The translations under genes were made by a program, and so were the position numbers. A DNA stretch of 64,000 nucleotides from Roseburia_C sp031555935 (lineage in GTDB: Bacteria; Bacillota; Clostridia; Lachnospirales; Lachnospiraceae). Shown here one piece after another: positions 45,095-53,341 of this stretch (position 1 is its first letter; every line of letters begins with the position of its first letter). Below the pieces are notes generated by a model. The model saw nothing but the letters and a program-made list of their open reading frames with translations, had not been told where the DNA came from and made no database searches. The stretch is taken from contig JAVBTX010000006.1 in assembly GCA_031555935.1 (NCBI GenBank), positions 318,955-382,954 on the forward strand, written 5' to 3'.

Positions 45095-46303
45095 TTAGAA
45101 CATTTTTTCTAATGTCTCACGAATTGCCTTGATAAATCCTTCACTGCTTAATGAGGTTGGGTCCTCTATGGTGGTAATTAACGCCAGGTCTTTGGTCATT
45201 TTACCGGCTTCGATGGTTGCCACACAAGCCTGTTCTAATTTATCAGCAAATGTACATAATGCTTCATTTTTGTCTAACTCGCCACGTTTTCTAAGTGCTC
45301 CGCTCCAAGCAAAAATGGTTGCCACGGAGTTGGTAGAGGTTTCTTCCCCTTTTAAGTGCTTATAGTAATGACGCTGTACCGTTCCATGTGCTGCCTCATA
45401 CTCGTAAAATCCGTTTGGCGATACCAGGACTGAGGTCATCATTGCTAATGAACCAAATGCAGAGGAAACCATATCACTCATAACGTCTCCGTCATAATTC
45501 TTACAAGCCCAGATAAATCCGCCTTCGGCTTTCATAACACGGGCTACGGCATCATCTATTAATGTATAAAAATACTCAATTCCAGCGGCTTTGAACTGCT
45601 CATCAAATTCTTTATCATAGATTTCCTGGAATACATCCTTAAAGGTATGGTCATATTTCTTGGAAATGGTATCCTTAGTTGCAAACCATAAGTCCTGCTT
45701 CGTATCAAGTGCATATGCAAAACAGCTTCTCGCAAAGCTCTCGATTGATTCATCTAAATTATGCTGACCCTGAACGATACCTGCTCCGGCAAAGTTATGA
45801 ATCAACTCACGCATCTCGCTTCCGTCCTCAGCAGTATATACTAATTCACATTTGCCGGCACCGGGAATTTTCATTTCAACACCCTTATAAACATCACCAT
45901 AAGCATGGCGGGCTATTGTAATTGGTTTCTTCCAGTTCTTTACACATGGCTCAATTCCGTTGACAACGATTGGTGCCCGAAATACCGTTCCATCTAAAAT
46001 GGCACGGATGGTCCCGTTTGGACTTTTCCACATTTCTTTTAACTCATATTCGGTCATTCTCGCTGCATTTGGGGTTATCGTTGCACACTTTACGGCAACA
46101 CCATATTTCTTTGTTGCTTCTGCTGAATCAATGGTGACCTGGTCGTTTGTTTGATTGCGATACTCCAAGCCAAGGTCATAATACTCTGTATTTAATTCGA
46201 TGAATGGTGTTAGCAATTCATCCTTAATCATTTTCCAGAGAATCCGGGTCATTTCGTCTCCGTCCATCTCAACTAACGGTGTGCTCATTTTAATCTTGTC
46301 CAT
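45095..46303 (-). CDS. icd: NADP-dependent isocitrate dehydrogenase
   Basis: Oxidises isocitrate to 2-oxoglutarate. The 402-residue enzyme has the MDGDEMTR N-terminus, SPNGTIRAILDGTVFR near 95, and the metal motif DGDVMSDMVSSAFGSLAMM near 273; this is the eukaryotic-type (type II) homodimeric NADP enzyme rather than the E. coli type. GGAGG precedes ATG. It follows gntR by 18 bases and the putative citrate synthase gene, so the operon should supply 2-oxoglutarate for glutamate by the oxidative branch. Confidence 0.95.
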   Translation of the reverse strand: MDKIKMSTPLVEMDGDEMTRILWKMIKDELLTPFIELNTEYYDLGLEYRNQTNDQVTIDSAEATKKYGVAVKCATITPNAARMTEYELKEMWKSPNGTIRAILDGTVFRAPIVVNGIEPCVKNWKKPITIARHAYGDVYKGVEMKIPGAGKCELVYTAEDGSEMRELIHNFAGAGIVQGQHNLDESIESFARSCFAYALDTKQDLWFATKDTISKKYDHTFKDVFQEIYDKEFDEQFKAAGIEYFYTLIDDAVARVMKAEGGFIWACKNYDGDVMSDMVSSAFGSLAMMTSVLVSPNGFYEYEAAHGTVQRHYYKHLKGEETSTNSVATIFAWSGALRKRGELDKNEALCTFADKLEQACVATIEAGKMTKDLALITTIEDPTSLSSEGFIKAIRETLEKMF

Positions 46304-46321
46304 TGTTCATCCTCCATTTTG

Positions 46322-46981
46322 TTATTTCAATAAATTATCCCAGCCACATTTGTCCATATTTGATATAGTATTTAACATATGGGTTGTGGCCAGCGTTTCT
46401 GCGCTCGCTTCGTCATGCATTTTTAATGCTTCCACGATTTTCTTGTGTTCTTCATTGGAATGAATGACCCGTTCCGGCATTGCCAGCGTATTTTTACGAA
46501 CACGCTCGACATAATGATGAAATGCCGACAGCTCATGCTTTAGCATTTTGCTGCCACAGGCAACATATAATATCTCATGAAACTTATTGTCCAATTCCAA
46601 AATCTGGGCATAGTTTTCCTTTGCCGCATGAAAATCAACGAGATAAATATTTTCTTCCAGCTCGGAAATTTGCTCGGCAGTAATCTCTTGGGCGGCCCAT
46701 TTGGCACACAGACCTTCTAGTCTCGCACGAATTTCATAAATGTCCTTAATATCTTCCTTGGAAATCCCCACCACAAATGCTCCCTTGTTCGGAATAATCG
46801 TCACAAGTCCTTCTAATTCCAACTGGCGTAAGGCTTCCCGCACCGGAGTCCGGCTAACACCGAGTTCGTCGCCGAGGGTTTTCTCTTTTAATTCTTCCTC
46901 TTTTTTGTATTTTCCGGCAAGAATATCTTCTCTTATTTTATGAAAGACTCTTCCACTTAAAGAATATTTATCTTCGCTCAA
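46322..46981 (-). CDS. GntR-family regulator with FCD ligand domain
   Basis: Transcription regulator of 219 residues in the FadR subgroup: winged helix at about 10-75 (LGDELGVSRTPVREALRQLELEGLV is the recognition region, motif VSRTPVREAL) and a helical FCD domain at about 85-215 with the metal-binding His residues expected there (FHxxL near 132 and a later HH). The start is TTG at 46981, seven bases after AAGGAGG. It lies between the citrate synthase and icd genes and probably controls their promoter through a palindrome at 48425-48448. The ligand is unknown; an organic acid such as citrate is a guess. Confidence 0.88.
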   Translation of the reverse strand: MSEDKYSLSGRVFHKIREDILAGKYKKEEELKEKTLGDELGVSRTPVREALRQLELEGLVTIIPNKGAFVVGISKEDIKDIYEIRARLEGLCAKWAAQEITAEQISELEENIYLVDFHAAKENYAQILELDNKFHEILYVACGSKMLKHELSAFHHYVERVRKNTLAMPERVIHSNEEHKKIVEALKMHDEASAETLATTHMLNTISNMDKCGWDNLLK

Positions 46982-47007
46982 CGTGAAGCCTCCTTAATTT
47001 TACCACT

Positions 47008-48390
47008 TTATAATATAATATCCAGTTTTTTACAGGAATTTGTGATTTCTGCCACCAGTTCCTGGTCAGTCAGCACGGTCACCCGGCCATCATCATATTG
47101 AGTATCAACCCATTCCTTTATTATCTTAACAAGTTTCGAGTTTTTGTCAACCCATCGTTCCTTATCCAGGCGGTAATATGTATTAATCCAATGCGCGATT
47201 CCGGCTAGTCCCGAGGTATTTGAAACAGATACCAGTGGTGGCCGTTTTAAAAATTTGTCAGTGTCAAAAATATTGTATATTTCTTCGTTTTTCAATAAGC
47301 CATCGGCATGGATTCCGGCTCTCGTAACATTGAAATTGCGCCCAACAAATGGCGTCTGGCTTGGCTGCACGTAGCCCAGTTCTTTTTCAAAATATTCTGC
47401 CAATTCGGTAATGATGGTGGTGTCCATACCATCTAAGCTTCCCTTGAGCTGTGCATATTCAAAAACCATTGCCTCAAGCGGTGTATTTCCAGTCCGCTCG
47501 CCAATGCCAAATAACGAGCAGTTCACACCACTGGCACCATAGAGCCATGCTGTCGTCGAATTGCTGACCGCCTTATAGAAATCGTTATGACCATGCCACT
47601 CGATTAATTCAGAAGGAACCCCCGCATGAGTCGTTAAGCCGTAAATAATCCCTTGGACGCTTCTTGGAATCACTGCTCCGGCAAAATTTACGCCATATCC
47701 CATTGTGTCACAAGCCCGAATCCGAATTGGTATTTTGTATTCCTCCATCAGTTTCATCAGTTCTAAGCAAAATGGTATTACAAAACCATAAATATCTGAA
47801 CGCGTAATGTCCTCCAAATGGCATCTTGGGCTGATTCCGGTTTCCAGACACTCTCTGACAACACTTAAATATAGATTCATCACTTCTCTTCTGGTCATTT
47901 TCATTTTATAGAAGATATGGTAATCAGAACAACTGACCAGGATTCCGGTTTCCTTTAGTCCCAATTCCTTCACTAATTCAAAGTCCTGTTTGCTGGCCCG
48001 AATCCAGCTTGTTACTTCGGGAAATTGATATCCGCGCTCCAAACATTTATAAACTGCATCACGGTCTTTCTTACTATATAAAAAGAATTCACTCTGGCGA
48101 ATCTTTCCGTTTGGTCCGCCCAATTTATGTAAATAATCATAGATTGTCACAATCTGTTCGGTCGTATATGGCTCTCTTGACTGCTGTCCATCACGGAACG
48201 TCGTATCGGTAATCCATATATCCTCTGGCATATTGTGCGGCACAATACGGTCGTTAAAGGCAATCTTCGGAACTTCTTCGTATGGAAATAGATTACGGAA
48301 TACATTTGGGTGCTCCACGTCTGCTAAGTGATAAAAGTGTTCTTCCAACTGTAACAGGTTTGTTTTGTTATTTATTATGACTTCTCTCAT
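47008..48390 (-). CDS. Probable Re-citrate synthase (homocitrate/isopropylmalate synthase family)
   Basis: DRE-TIM metallolyase of 460 residues. The catalytic loop is ITDTTFRDGQQSREPYT near residue 61, and the metal-binding HGHND near 265. By family it could be an isopropylmalate or homocitrate synthase, but it is shorter than LeuA with its regulatory domain, has a distinctive N-terminal 50 residues, and is cotranscribed with NADP-isocitrate dehydrogenase. That context, and resemblance to the Re-specific citrate synthase of Clostridium kluyveri, makes acetyl-CoA plus oxaloacetate to citrate the best guess. No leuB, leuC or leuD is near. It is first in the operon, behind a promoter with a palindromic operator. 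Confidence 0.7.
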   Translation of the reverse strand: MREVIINNKTNLLQLEEHFYHLADVEHPNVFRNLFPYEEVPKIAFNDRIVPHNMPEDIWITDTTFRDGQQSREPYTTEQIVTIYDYLHKLGGPNGKIRQSEFFLYSKKDRDAVYKCLERGYQFPEVTSWIRASKQDFELVKELGLKETGILVSCSDYHIFYKMKMTRREVMNLYLSVVRECLETGISPRCHLEDITRSDIYGFVIPFCLELMKLMEEYKIPIRIRACDTMGYGVNFAGAVIPRSVQGIIYGLTTHAGVPSELIEWHGHNDFYKAVSNSTTAWLYGASGVNCSLFGIGERTGNTPLEAMVFEYAQLKGSLDGMDTTIITELAEYFEKELGYVQPSQTPFVGRNFNVTRAGIHADGLLKNEEIYNIFDTDKFLKRPPLVSVSNTSGLAGIAHWINTYYRLDKERWVDKNSKLVKIIKEWVDTQYDDGRVTVLTDQELVAEITNSCKKLDIIL

Positions 48391-48424
48391 ATTTATACTT
48401 CAACCTTTCATCTTTCCGTTTTAT

Positions 48425-48448
48425 TGTATGATTGTATACAATTATACA
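48425..48448 (-). promoter_or_regulatory. 24-bp palindromic operator over the citrate synthase -10 region
   Basis: Near-perfect palindrome with core ATTGTATACAAT and flanking TGTAT/ATACA arms; a single mismatched pair. It covers the -10 box and part of the spacer. The core resembles sites used by GntR/FCD regulators, one of which is encoded two genes downstream of the promoter. Confidence 0.65.
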
Positions 48449-48459
48449 CGTATTGTCAA
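48431..48459 (-). promoter_or_regulatory. Promoter of the citrate synthase-gntR-icd operon
   Basis: Minus strand TTGACA (48454-48459), a 17-base spacer, TACAAT (48431-48436). Confidence 0.8.
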
Positions 48460-48567
48460 GAACAAGTCATTTTTTATAAAAGAAAAAAAACTTTTATATT
48501 CGGACAGGAACACAATGCGTTCACAAACATAATATGAAGTGTAAGAAAATTTCTTGGAGGAATTAAA

Positions 48568-48798
48568 ATGAGTGATTTAGCTGCAACAAACTGTGGATGT
48601 AACGAATGTGGTAACAACAATGGCGGATGTGGTTCTATTCTTTGGATCATCATCTTGCTAAGCTGCTGTGGTAATGGATTTGGTGGCAACGGATGTGGCA
48701 ATGGCTGCGGCAACAACGGCTTCGGCGGCGACAGCTGTATCCTGATTATCATCTTGTTACTCTGCTGTGGCGGAAATGATTGTGGTTTCGGCTGCTAA
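48568..48798 (+). CDS. Glycine/cysteine-rich small protein with two hydrophobic segments
   Basis: Protein of 76 residues that is almost only Gly, Cys, Asn and Ile/Leu. Two similar units are visible: a Gly/Cys/Asn stretch followed by a hydrophobic run ending in a Cys pair (SILWIIILLSCCGN near 23-36, and CILIIILLLCCGGN near 56-69). About 14 cysteines are present. It matches in style the proteins labelled 'chorion class high-cysteine protein' in Lachnospiraceae, whose function is unknown. A spore coat or surface role is plausible from composition. A TTGGAGGAA site lies before ATG and a strong terminator follows. A sporulation-type promoter is possible upstream (see findings). Confidence 0.82.
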   Translation: MSDLAATNCGCNECGNNNGGCGSILWIIILLSCCGNGFGGNGCGNGCGNNGFGGDSCILIIILLLCCGGNDCGFGC

Positions 48799-48806
48799 TT
48801 AATTCT

Positions 48807-48842
48807 AAAAAGGTCTGTCGCATTGCGACAGACCTTTTTTTG
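48807..48842 (+). terminator. Bidirectional terminator after the cysteine-rich gene
   Basis: A 14-bp perfect stem, 48808-48821 with 48825-48838, around GTCTGTCGC and a 3-base loop, with T residues after it on the plus strand and A residues before it; it serves the converging gene at 48848 as well. Confidence 0.92.
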
Positions 48843-48847
48843 TGTTT

Positions 48848-49162
48848 TTATATCAATCTATTTCGCCGCCCCTGGTTCGGTCGCTGTCCGCCCCCATTTC
48901 GCTGACGATTTCCCTGAGGTGACATTCCCTGCCCCCGCCTCGGCTCCTGCCCCCGCTGTACCTCCTGAGCTCGCTGCGACTCCTGTACTTGCTGCGTTTC
49001 CTGTGCCCGTTTTAATCGCATACACTCCTCATCTATCTCGTATACCTGATTTCCTTCTATGATTAACTTGCCCACGGATATAATCCTTTCTGATTGTATT
49101 TTCTCTACCATATATTCTATGCTTTTTTCTGATAATTGTAATACTGCCCAAGCATTTCTCAT
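48848..49162 (-). CDS. Small protein with Gln/Glu/Arg-rich repeat tail, unknown
   Basis: Not recognised. A predicted 104-residue product: an ordered N-terminal half (WAVLQLSEKSIEYM, then VGKLIIEGNQVYEIDEECM) and a tail from about residue 54 with a loose repeat of the type QxxQExQR, becoming Arg/Gly/Asn-rich at the end. ATG at 49162 has no visible ribosome site; a later ATG at 49111 is possible but would cut the ordered half. The N-terminal half looks like real protein, while the tail is GC-rich and repetitive. It converges with the cysteine-rich gene and diverges from the next gene with only 25 bases between. Existence is likely, start uncertain. Confidence 0.5.
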   Translation of the reverse strand: MRNAWAVLQLSEKSIEYMVEKIQSERIISVGKLIIEGNQVYEIDEECMRLKRAQETQQVQESQRAQEVQRGQEPRRGQGMSPQGNRQRNGGGQRPNQGRRNRLI

Positions 49163-49187
49163 AAGGTAAAAGAAAAAGGTAGCTTTG

Positions 49188-49517
49188 ATGGACAACGAAT
49201 TCAAACCAACCAACTTTGATACACAGATGCAAAATCAGGAACTGCAAATGCTAAAAACAATGCTCCCCTATATGCAGTGGAGTCAACAGAAATCACTTGC
49301 CGTCATGATTAAATACATGGAATTAAAAAATACGGCGGAGGTATTTTCAGCCCCTACTCCAACTATGCAGATGTGTGATATTACTGACGGACGAGAGCGG
49401 ACATTACAAATGCTTAGTGATTTAAGTGAAGTATGCAGCGGTCAGCAGCGCGAAAATATTGATATGATGCTAAATGCCTTCCAAATGTTTTCTACTTATG
49501 AAATTCTCTTCTCCTAA
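49188..49517 (+). CDS. Small helical protein of unknown function
   Basis: Not assigned to a named family. The 109-residue product has an N-terminal acidic tail, a conserved-looking amphipathic stretch MLPYMQWSQQKSLAVMIKYM (about 24-43) followed by ELKNTAEVF, then a hydrophilic middle and a second helix near 85-105. No membrane segment or signal. ATG at 49188 lies nine bases after AAGG. It is followed after 33 bases by another small gene on the same strand, most likely in one operon. I recall similar small helical proteins in spore-forming Clostridia, but have no basis for a function. Confidence 0.72.
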   Translation: MDNEFKPTNFDTQMQNQELQMLKTMLPYMQWSQQKSLAVMIKYMELKNTAEVFSAPTPTMQMCDITDGRERTLQMLSDLSEVCSGQQRENIDMMLNAFQMFSTYEILFS

Positions 49518-49550
49518 CAACAATAATTTTTCAGAAAGGATTTGCCCTCT

Positions 49551-49838
49551 ATGAATCTTGATTTTTTTCAAAACGATCCAAAGTTAAAAAATATGGATCC
49601 TAAAAAACTAGAATTTTTAATGAACTTTGCCAATAATCAGAGTCCCTCTGGTGATGCCAAGGATATGGCTAGTGTACTTATGTCAGCGGCTAGCACAGCC
49701 AAAAACAATGGCGTAGAGTTCTCGCCTGACGAAACTGACCTGATGGTTGAAATGCTAAAGCAAAATATGTCACCCGCGGAGCAAAAGAAAGCTGACCAGA
49801 TTATGATGATGATGAAAACTATGCGCCGACGGCGATAA
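49551..49838 (+). CDS. Small Met-rich helical protein of unknown function
   Basis: Product of 95 residues, hydrophilic and helical, with 14 methionines, among them a run of Met residues in QIMMMMKTM near the end and a terminal RRRR. The segment GVEFSPDETDLMVEMLKQNM (about 54-73) looks like the conserved core, with MSPAEQKKADQ following. No cysteine, no membrane segment. ATG at 49551 follows AAAGG by ten bases. It forms an operon with the gene before it, and no terminator is evident after it. Function unknown. Confidence 0.72.
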   Translation: MNLDFFQNDPKLKNMDPKKLEFLMNFANNQSPSGDAKDMASVLMSAASTAKNNGVEFSPDETDLMVEMLKQNMSPAEQKKADQIMMMMKTMRRRR

Positions 49839-49907
49839 CCCCCCTCGACTATTTTGGTTGACATAATTTACCGCTATTTCTTCCTTTGTATTTATGTTAT
49901 ATTGTTC

Positions 49908-49937
49908 TTGTAACAAATACGAAATATCTTTGTAACA
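49908..49937 (+). promoter_or_regulatory. Direct repeat of TTGTAACA before the CAP gene
   Basis: TTGTAACA occurs at 49908-49915 and 49930-49937, with a 22-bp period (two helical turns), just after a TATATT box at 49898-49903. Such phased repeats often bind a regulator dimer on one DNA face. Confidence 0.45.
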
Positions 49938-49960
49938 TTTCCAAAGGAGGAAAAATAATC

Positions 49961-50860
49961 ATGAAAAAAATAGTTGCAATTTCGGCCATCGCTTTTACTC
50001 TGAGCAGCATCGCTGCCCCCCTGACTGTTGACGCAGCCAATTATAAGGTTTATACCTATTCTAATAACGGTAGCTGCACTAACATCCAGGACCAATTAAA
50101 GAATTATACTGCTGGCGGCTCTTGTACCCCGGGTAAGATTGTGATGAGCAATGGTAACTGCCTAAATTTAGAAGATTATGGCATTAAATTTGGCGATTAT
50201 AATTCAAACTGTAACAATAACAACCAAGATTGTACTCCAAGTTCCAATTGTCCGACAACAGATGCGGGTACATCTACCCCATGCCCAGGTACACAAGTAA
50301 CTCCTGAGCCGACCGAGACCGAAACTCCGGCTACCGAGACACCGGCTAGTGAAACTCCGGCCACTGAAACAGAAACTACCACTCCTGACACGGAGAATGT
50401 GACACCTGAAAAACCAGCGACACCTGTAAAACCAGTAACCCCAGCGAAACCAGAAACTCCTAGCGCTGATGCTGGCGAAACGAAAGATTTAACCTATGCA
50501 GAACAGGTCGTAGAATTAGTAAATGCAGAACGGGCTAAGGAAGGCTTATCACCATTGACAATTGATAAAACCCTTGGTAGTGCGGCATTAGTACGCGCCA
50601 AAGAAATTCAGAGTACCTTTGCGCACACCCGTCCAAACGGTAGCAGTTTTGCAACTGCAATTACCGAAGCTGGCGGAAGCTATCGCGGCGCCGGCGAGAA
50701 TATTGCCTACGGTCAGAAATCTCCTAAAGCAGTTGTTACTGCATGGATGAACAGTGCCGGACACCGAGCTAATATCATGAATAAAAGTTACACCAAAATT
50801 GGTGTAGGCTATTTAACAAACTCCAATGTACCTTATTGGGTACAGTTGTTCTCCTATTAA
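49961..50860 (+). CDS. Secreted CAP-domain (SCP/PR1) protein
   Basis: Secreted protein of 299 residues. A signal peptide ends near residue 25 (VDA-AN). A Cys/Asn-rich segment of about 70 residues follows (GSCTNIQ, GGSCTPG, CNNNNQDC), then a Pro/Thr/Glu linker near 95-170 with repeated ETPA(T/S) units, and the CAP domain at about 175-299. CAP motifs are AEQVVELVNAERAKEGL, FAHTRPNG and GENIAYG, and HRANIMN. Bacterial CAP proteins are mostly of unknown function; the spore-associated YkwD group is similar. AGGAGG lies ten bases before ATG. It is followed by a shared terminator with leuS. Confidence 0.9.
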   Translation: MKKIVAISAIAFTLSSIAAPLTVDAANYKVYTYSNNGSCTNIQDQLKNYTAGGSCTPGKIVMSNGNCLNLEDYGIKFGDYNSNCNNNNQDCTPSSNCPTTDAGTSTPCPGTQVTPEPTETETPATETPASETPATETETTTPDTENVTPEKPATPVKPVTPAKPETPSADAGETKDLTYAEQVVELVNAERAKEGLSPLTIDKTLGSAALVRAKEIQSTFAHTRPNGSSFATAITEAGGSYRGAGENIAYGQKSPKAVVTAWMNSAGHRANIMNKSYTKIGVGYLTNSNVPYWVQLFSY

Positions 50861-50875
50861 AGATAATTTAGCGCA

Positions 50876-50930
50876 CAAAAAGGTCCCCCTGCCAGCTTAA
50901 CGGCTAGCAGGGGGACACTTTTGTTTTTTT
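50876..50930. terminator. Bidirectional terminator between the CAP gene and leuS
   Basis: Stem GTCCCCCTGC (50883-50892) with GCAGGGGGAC (50907-50916), extended by an inner AGC/GCT pair. T-tracts lie on both strands (TTTTGTTTTTTT on plus, CTTTTTGTG on minus). Confidence 0.92.
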
Positions 50931-50935
50931 AAAAT

Positions 50936-53341
50936 TTATTTTGCTACAATATTAACAATTCTGCCCGGAACATAGATTTCTTTGATGATATTTCCCGTCA
51001 GCTTATCTCCCAATGCTTCTTTTCCAAGCGCAATGGCTGCATCCTTATCAATATCTTTGGCAACCATGATGGTAGCTTTTATCTTACCGTTAATCTGTAC
51101 CGCGATTTCCACTTCATTTTCAACCGTTTTGGCTTCTTCGAATGCTGGCCAATTGCTCTGATAAATACGCCCTTCCAGACAAAGGATTTCCCACATTTCT
51201 TCCGTCATATGTGGTGCTACCGGATTCAATAGAACGAGTAAGGTTGACAGTTCCTTCTTTGTCACCTTGCCAACACGGTAAAACTCATTGACCAAGGTCA
51301 TCATTGCCGCAATTGCAGTATTGAATTTCATTGCCTCGAAGTCATTACTAACTTTTTTAATTGTCTGATGCATTTTGGTTTCCAGTTCTGCTGAATAGGT
51401 GTCCTCATCAGTTTGCATATCCTGTAATTTCCAAACACGGTCCAAGAAACGACGACAGCCCTTAACACCTTCATTGGACCATGCCGCGCTTAACTCAAAC
51501 GCACCAATAAACATTTCATACGTACGAAGGGTGTCTGCGCCAAAACCATCCACAATTTCATCCGGGTTGATGACGTTGCCACGGGATTTAGACATTTTCT
51601 CATTATTTTCACCAAGAATCATACCGTGAGAGGTACGTTTCATATATGGTTCGGGTGTATTTGCTACGCCTTGGTCATATAGGAACTTATGCCAGAACCG
51701 GGAATACAGAAGGTGCAAGGTAGTGTGTTCCATTCCACCATTATACCAATCAACTGGAAGCCAGTAGTCTAATGACTCTTTGCTGGCCAATGCCTCTGTA
51801 TTGTGTGGGTCAGCATAGCGCAGGAAGTACCAAGAGGAACCAGCCCACTGTGGCATGGTATCTGTTTCACGTTTGGCCGGACCGCCACAGCATGGACAGG
51901 TGGTATTTACCCATTCGTCCATTGCCGCTAGTGGTGATTCACCATTATCAGTCGGCATATAACTCTCTACATCCGGCAAGGTCAACGGCAGCTCGCTTTC
52001 TGGAATCGCCACATAACCACATTTATCACACGATACTAGCGGAATTGGCTCACCCCAATATCGCTGTCTGGAAAATACCCAGTCTCTCAATTTATAGTTC
52101 GTCTTTTTCTCGCCAATGCCTTTTTGGGTCAAGAACTCAATTACCTTTTCCTTGGCATCCTGCACTTCTAAACCATTTAAGAATCCAGAATTAACCAATT
52201 TACCAGTCTGAACATTCGTAAATGCCTCTTCCTCCACATTTCCGCCGGCAACGACTTCAACGATTGGCAAGTTAAATTTCTTGGCAAAATCCCAGTCTCT
52301 TGTATCATGTGCTGGAACTGCCATAATCGCACCCGTTCCGTATGTCATCAGAACATAGTCGGAAATCCAGATTGGAATCTCATTATCATTTACTGGATTA
52401 ATCGCAGTGATACCCGAAAGCGCAAGCCCGGTTTTATCTTTTACTAATTCGGTTCTTTCAAAATCTGATTTCTTAGCCGCTTGTTCACGATATGCGGTTA
52501 TCCCATCATAGTTTGCAATCTCTGATTTATATTTTTCAATCAGTGGATGTTCTGGTGATATAACCATGTAGGTTGCTCCGAACAAGGTATCCGGACGGGT
52601 GGTAAACACCTTCAAGGTTTCGTCTTTATCTTTTAATTTAAAATCAACTTCTGCACCAACCGAACGACCAATCCAATTCTTCTGGGAGGTTTTGATTTTA
52701 TCGAGATAATCAACCATATCCAAATCGTCAATTAATTTATCAGCATATTCTGTAATTTTCAGCATCCATTGACTCTTTACCTTACGAACCACTTCGCTGC
52801 CACAGCGTTCACAAACGCCGCCAACAACTTCTTCATTTGCCAGTCCAACCATACAACCGGTACACCAGTTGATTGGCATCTCAGATTTATATGCCAAACC
52901 TTTTTCAAATAATTTCAGGAAAATCCACTGGGTCCAATGATAGTATTCCGGGTCAGTTGTATTAATTTCGCGGTCCCAATCGAATGAATAGCCTAATGAT
53001 TGCAACTGCTCTTTGAAACGTGCCACGTTATTTTTCGTTACCACCTTGGGATGGATTTTGTTTTTGATGGCGTAGTTCTCGGTTGGCAGACCAAATGCAT
53101 CCCAGCCCATTGGATATAATACATTGTAACCTTGCAGACGTCGCTTTCTGGCAATGATATCTAAAGCTGTGTATGGTCTTGGATGGCCCACATGAAGCCC
53201 CTGACCGGATGGATACGGAAATTCTACCAAGGCATAAAATTTTGGCTTGGTGTAGTCTGTTCCAACTTCAAATGCCTTTTCATCGTCCCAGATTTTTTGC
53301 CATTTGCGTTCTAATGATTTTGGATTGTAAGTATTGCTCAT
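50936..53341 (-). CDS. leuS: Leucyl-tRNA synthetase
   Basis: Class I synthetase of 801 residues, the normal bacterial length. The HIGH motif appears as HVGH at 50-53 and the KMSKS motif near 578-582. Two zinc-type cysteine clusters (CTGC with CERCG near 159-180, and CDKCG with CPCCGG near 440-485) and the editing domain with GTGAIMAVPAHDTRD near 335 are present. A leucine T-box leader precedes it. AAGGAG lies before ATG. No sign of damage. Confidence 0.97.
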   Translation of the reverse strand: MSNTYNPKSLERKWQKIWDDEKAFEVGTDYTKPKFYALVEFPYPSGQGLHVGHPRPYTALDIIARKRRLQGYNVLYPMGWDAFGLPTENYAIKNKIHPKVVTKNNVARFKEQLQSLGYSFDWDREINTTDPEYYHWTQWIFLKLFEKGLAYKSEMPINWCTGCMVGLANEEVVGGVCERCGSEVVRKVKSQWMLKITEYADKLIDDLDMVDYLDKIKTSQKNWIGRSVGAEVDFKLKDKDETLKVFTTRPDTLFGATYMVISPEHPLIEKYKSEIANYDGITAYREQAAKKSDFERTELVKDKTGLALSGITAINPVNDNEIPIWISDYVLMTYGTGAIMAVPAHDTRDWDFAKKFNLPIVEVVAGGNVEEEAFTNVQTGKLVNSGFLNGLEVQDAKEKVIEFLTQKGIGEKKTNYKLRDWVFSRQRYWGEPIPLVSCDKCGYVAIPESELPLTLPDVESYMPTDNGESPLAAMDEWVNTTCPCCGGPAKRETDTMPQWAGSSWYFLRYADPHNTEALASKESLDYWLPVDWYNGGMEHTTLHLLYSRFWHKFLYDQGVANTPEPYMKRTSHGMILGENNEKMSKSRGNVINPDEIVDGFGADTLRTYEMFIGAFELSAAWSNEGVKGCRRFLDRVWKLQDMQTDEDTYSAELETKMHQTIKKVSNDFEAMKFNTAIAAMMTLVNEFYRVGKVTKKELSTLLVLLNPVAPHMTEEMWEILCLEGRIYQSNWPAFEEAKTVENEVEIAVQINGKIKATIMVAKDIDKDAAIALGKEALGDKLTGNIIKEIYVPGRIVNIVAK

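Noticed and set aside
48823..49062. Pro/Ala-rich plus-strand frame opposite the Gln/Arg-rich gene
   Set aside because: It starts inside the terminator stem of the cysteine-rich gene, and the minus-strand frame has a more protein-like N-terminal half.
49188..49838. Small operon as a bacteriocin or toxin-antitoxin pair
   Set aside because: No leader motif, cysteine pattern, export gene, or toxin/antitoxin signature; both products look like ordinary small helical proteins.
50290..50460. ETPA-type repeats as a CRISPR-like or satellite array
   Set aside because: They are in-frame Pro/Thr/Glu codons of the CAP protein linker with no spacers.
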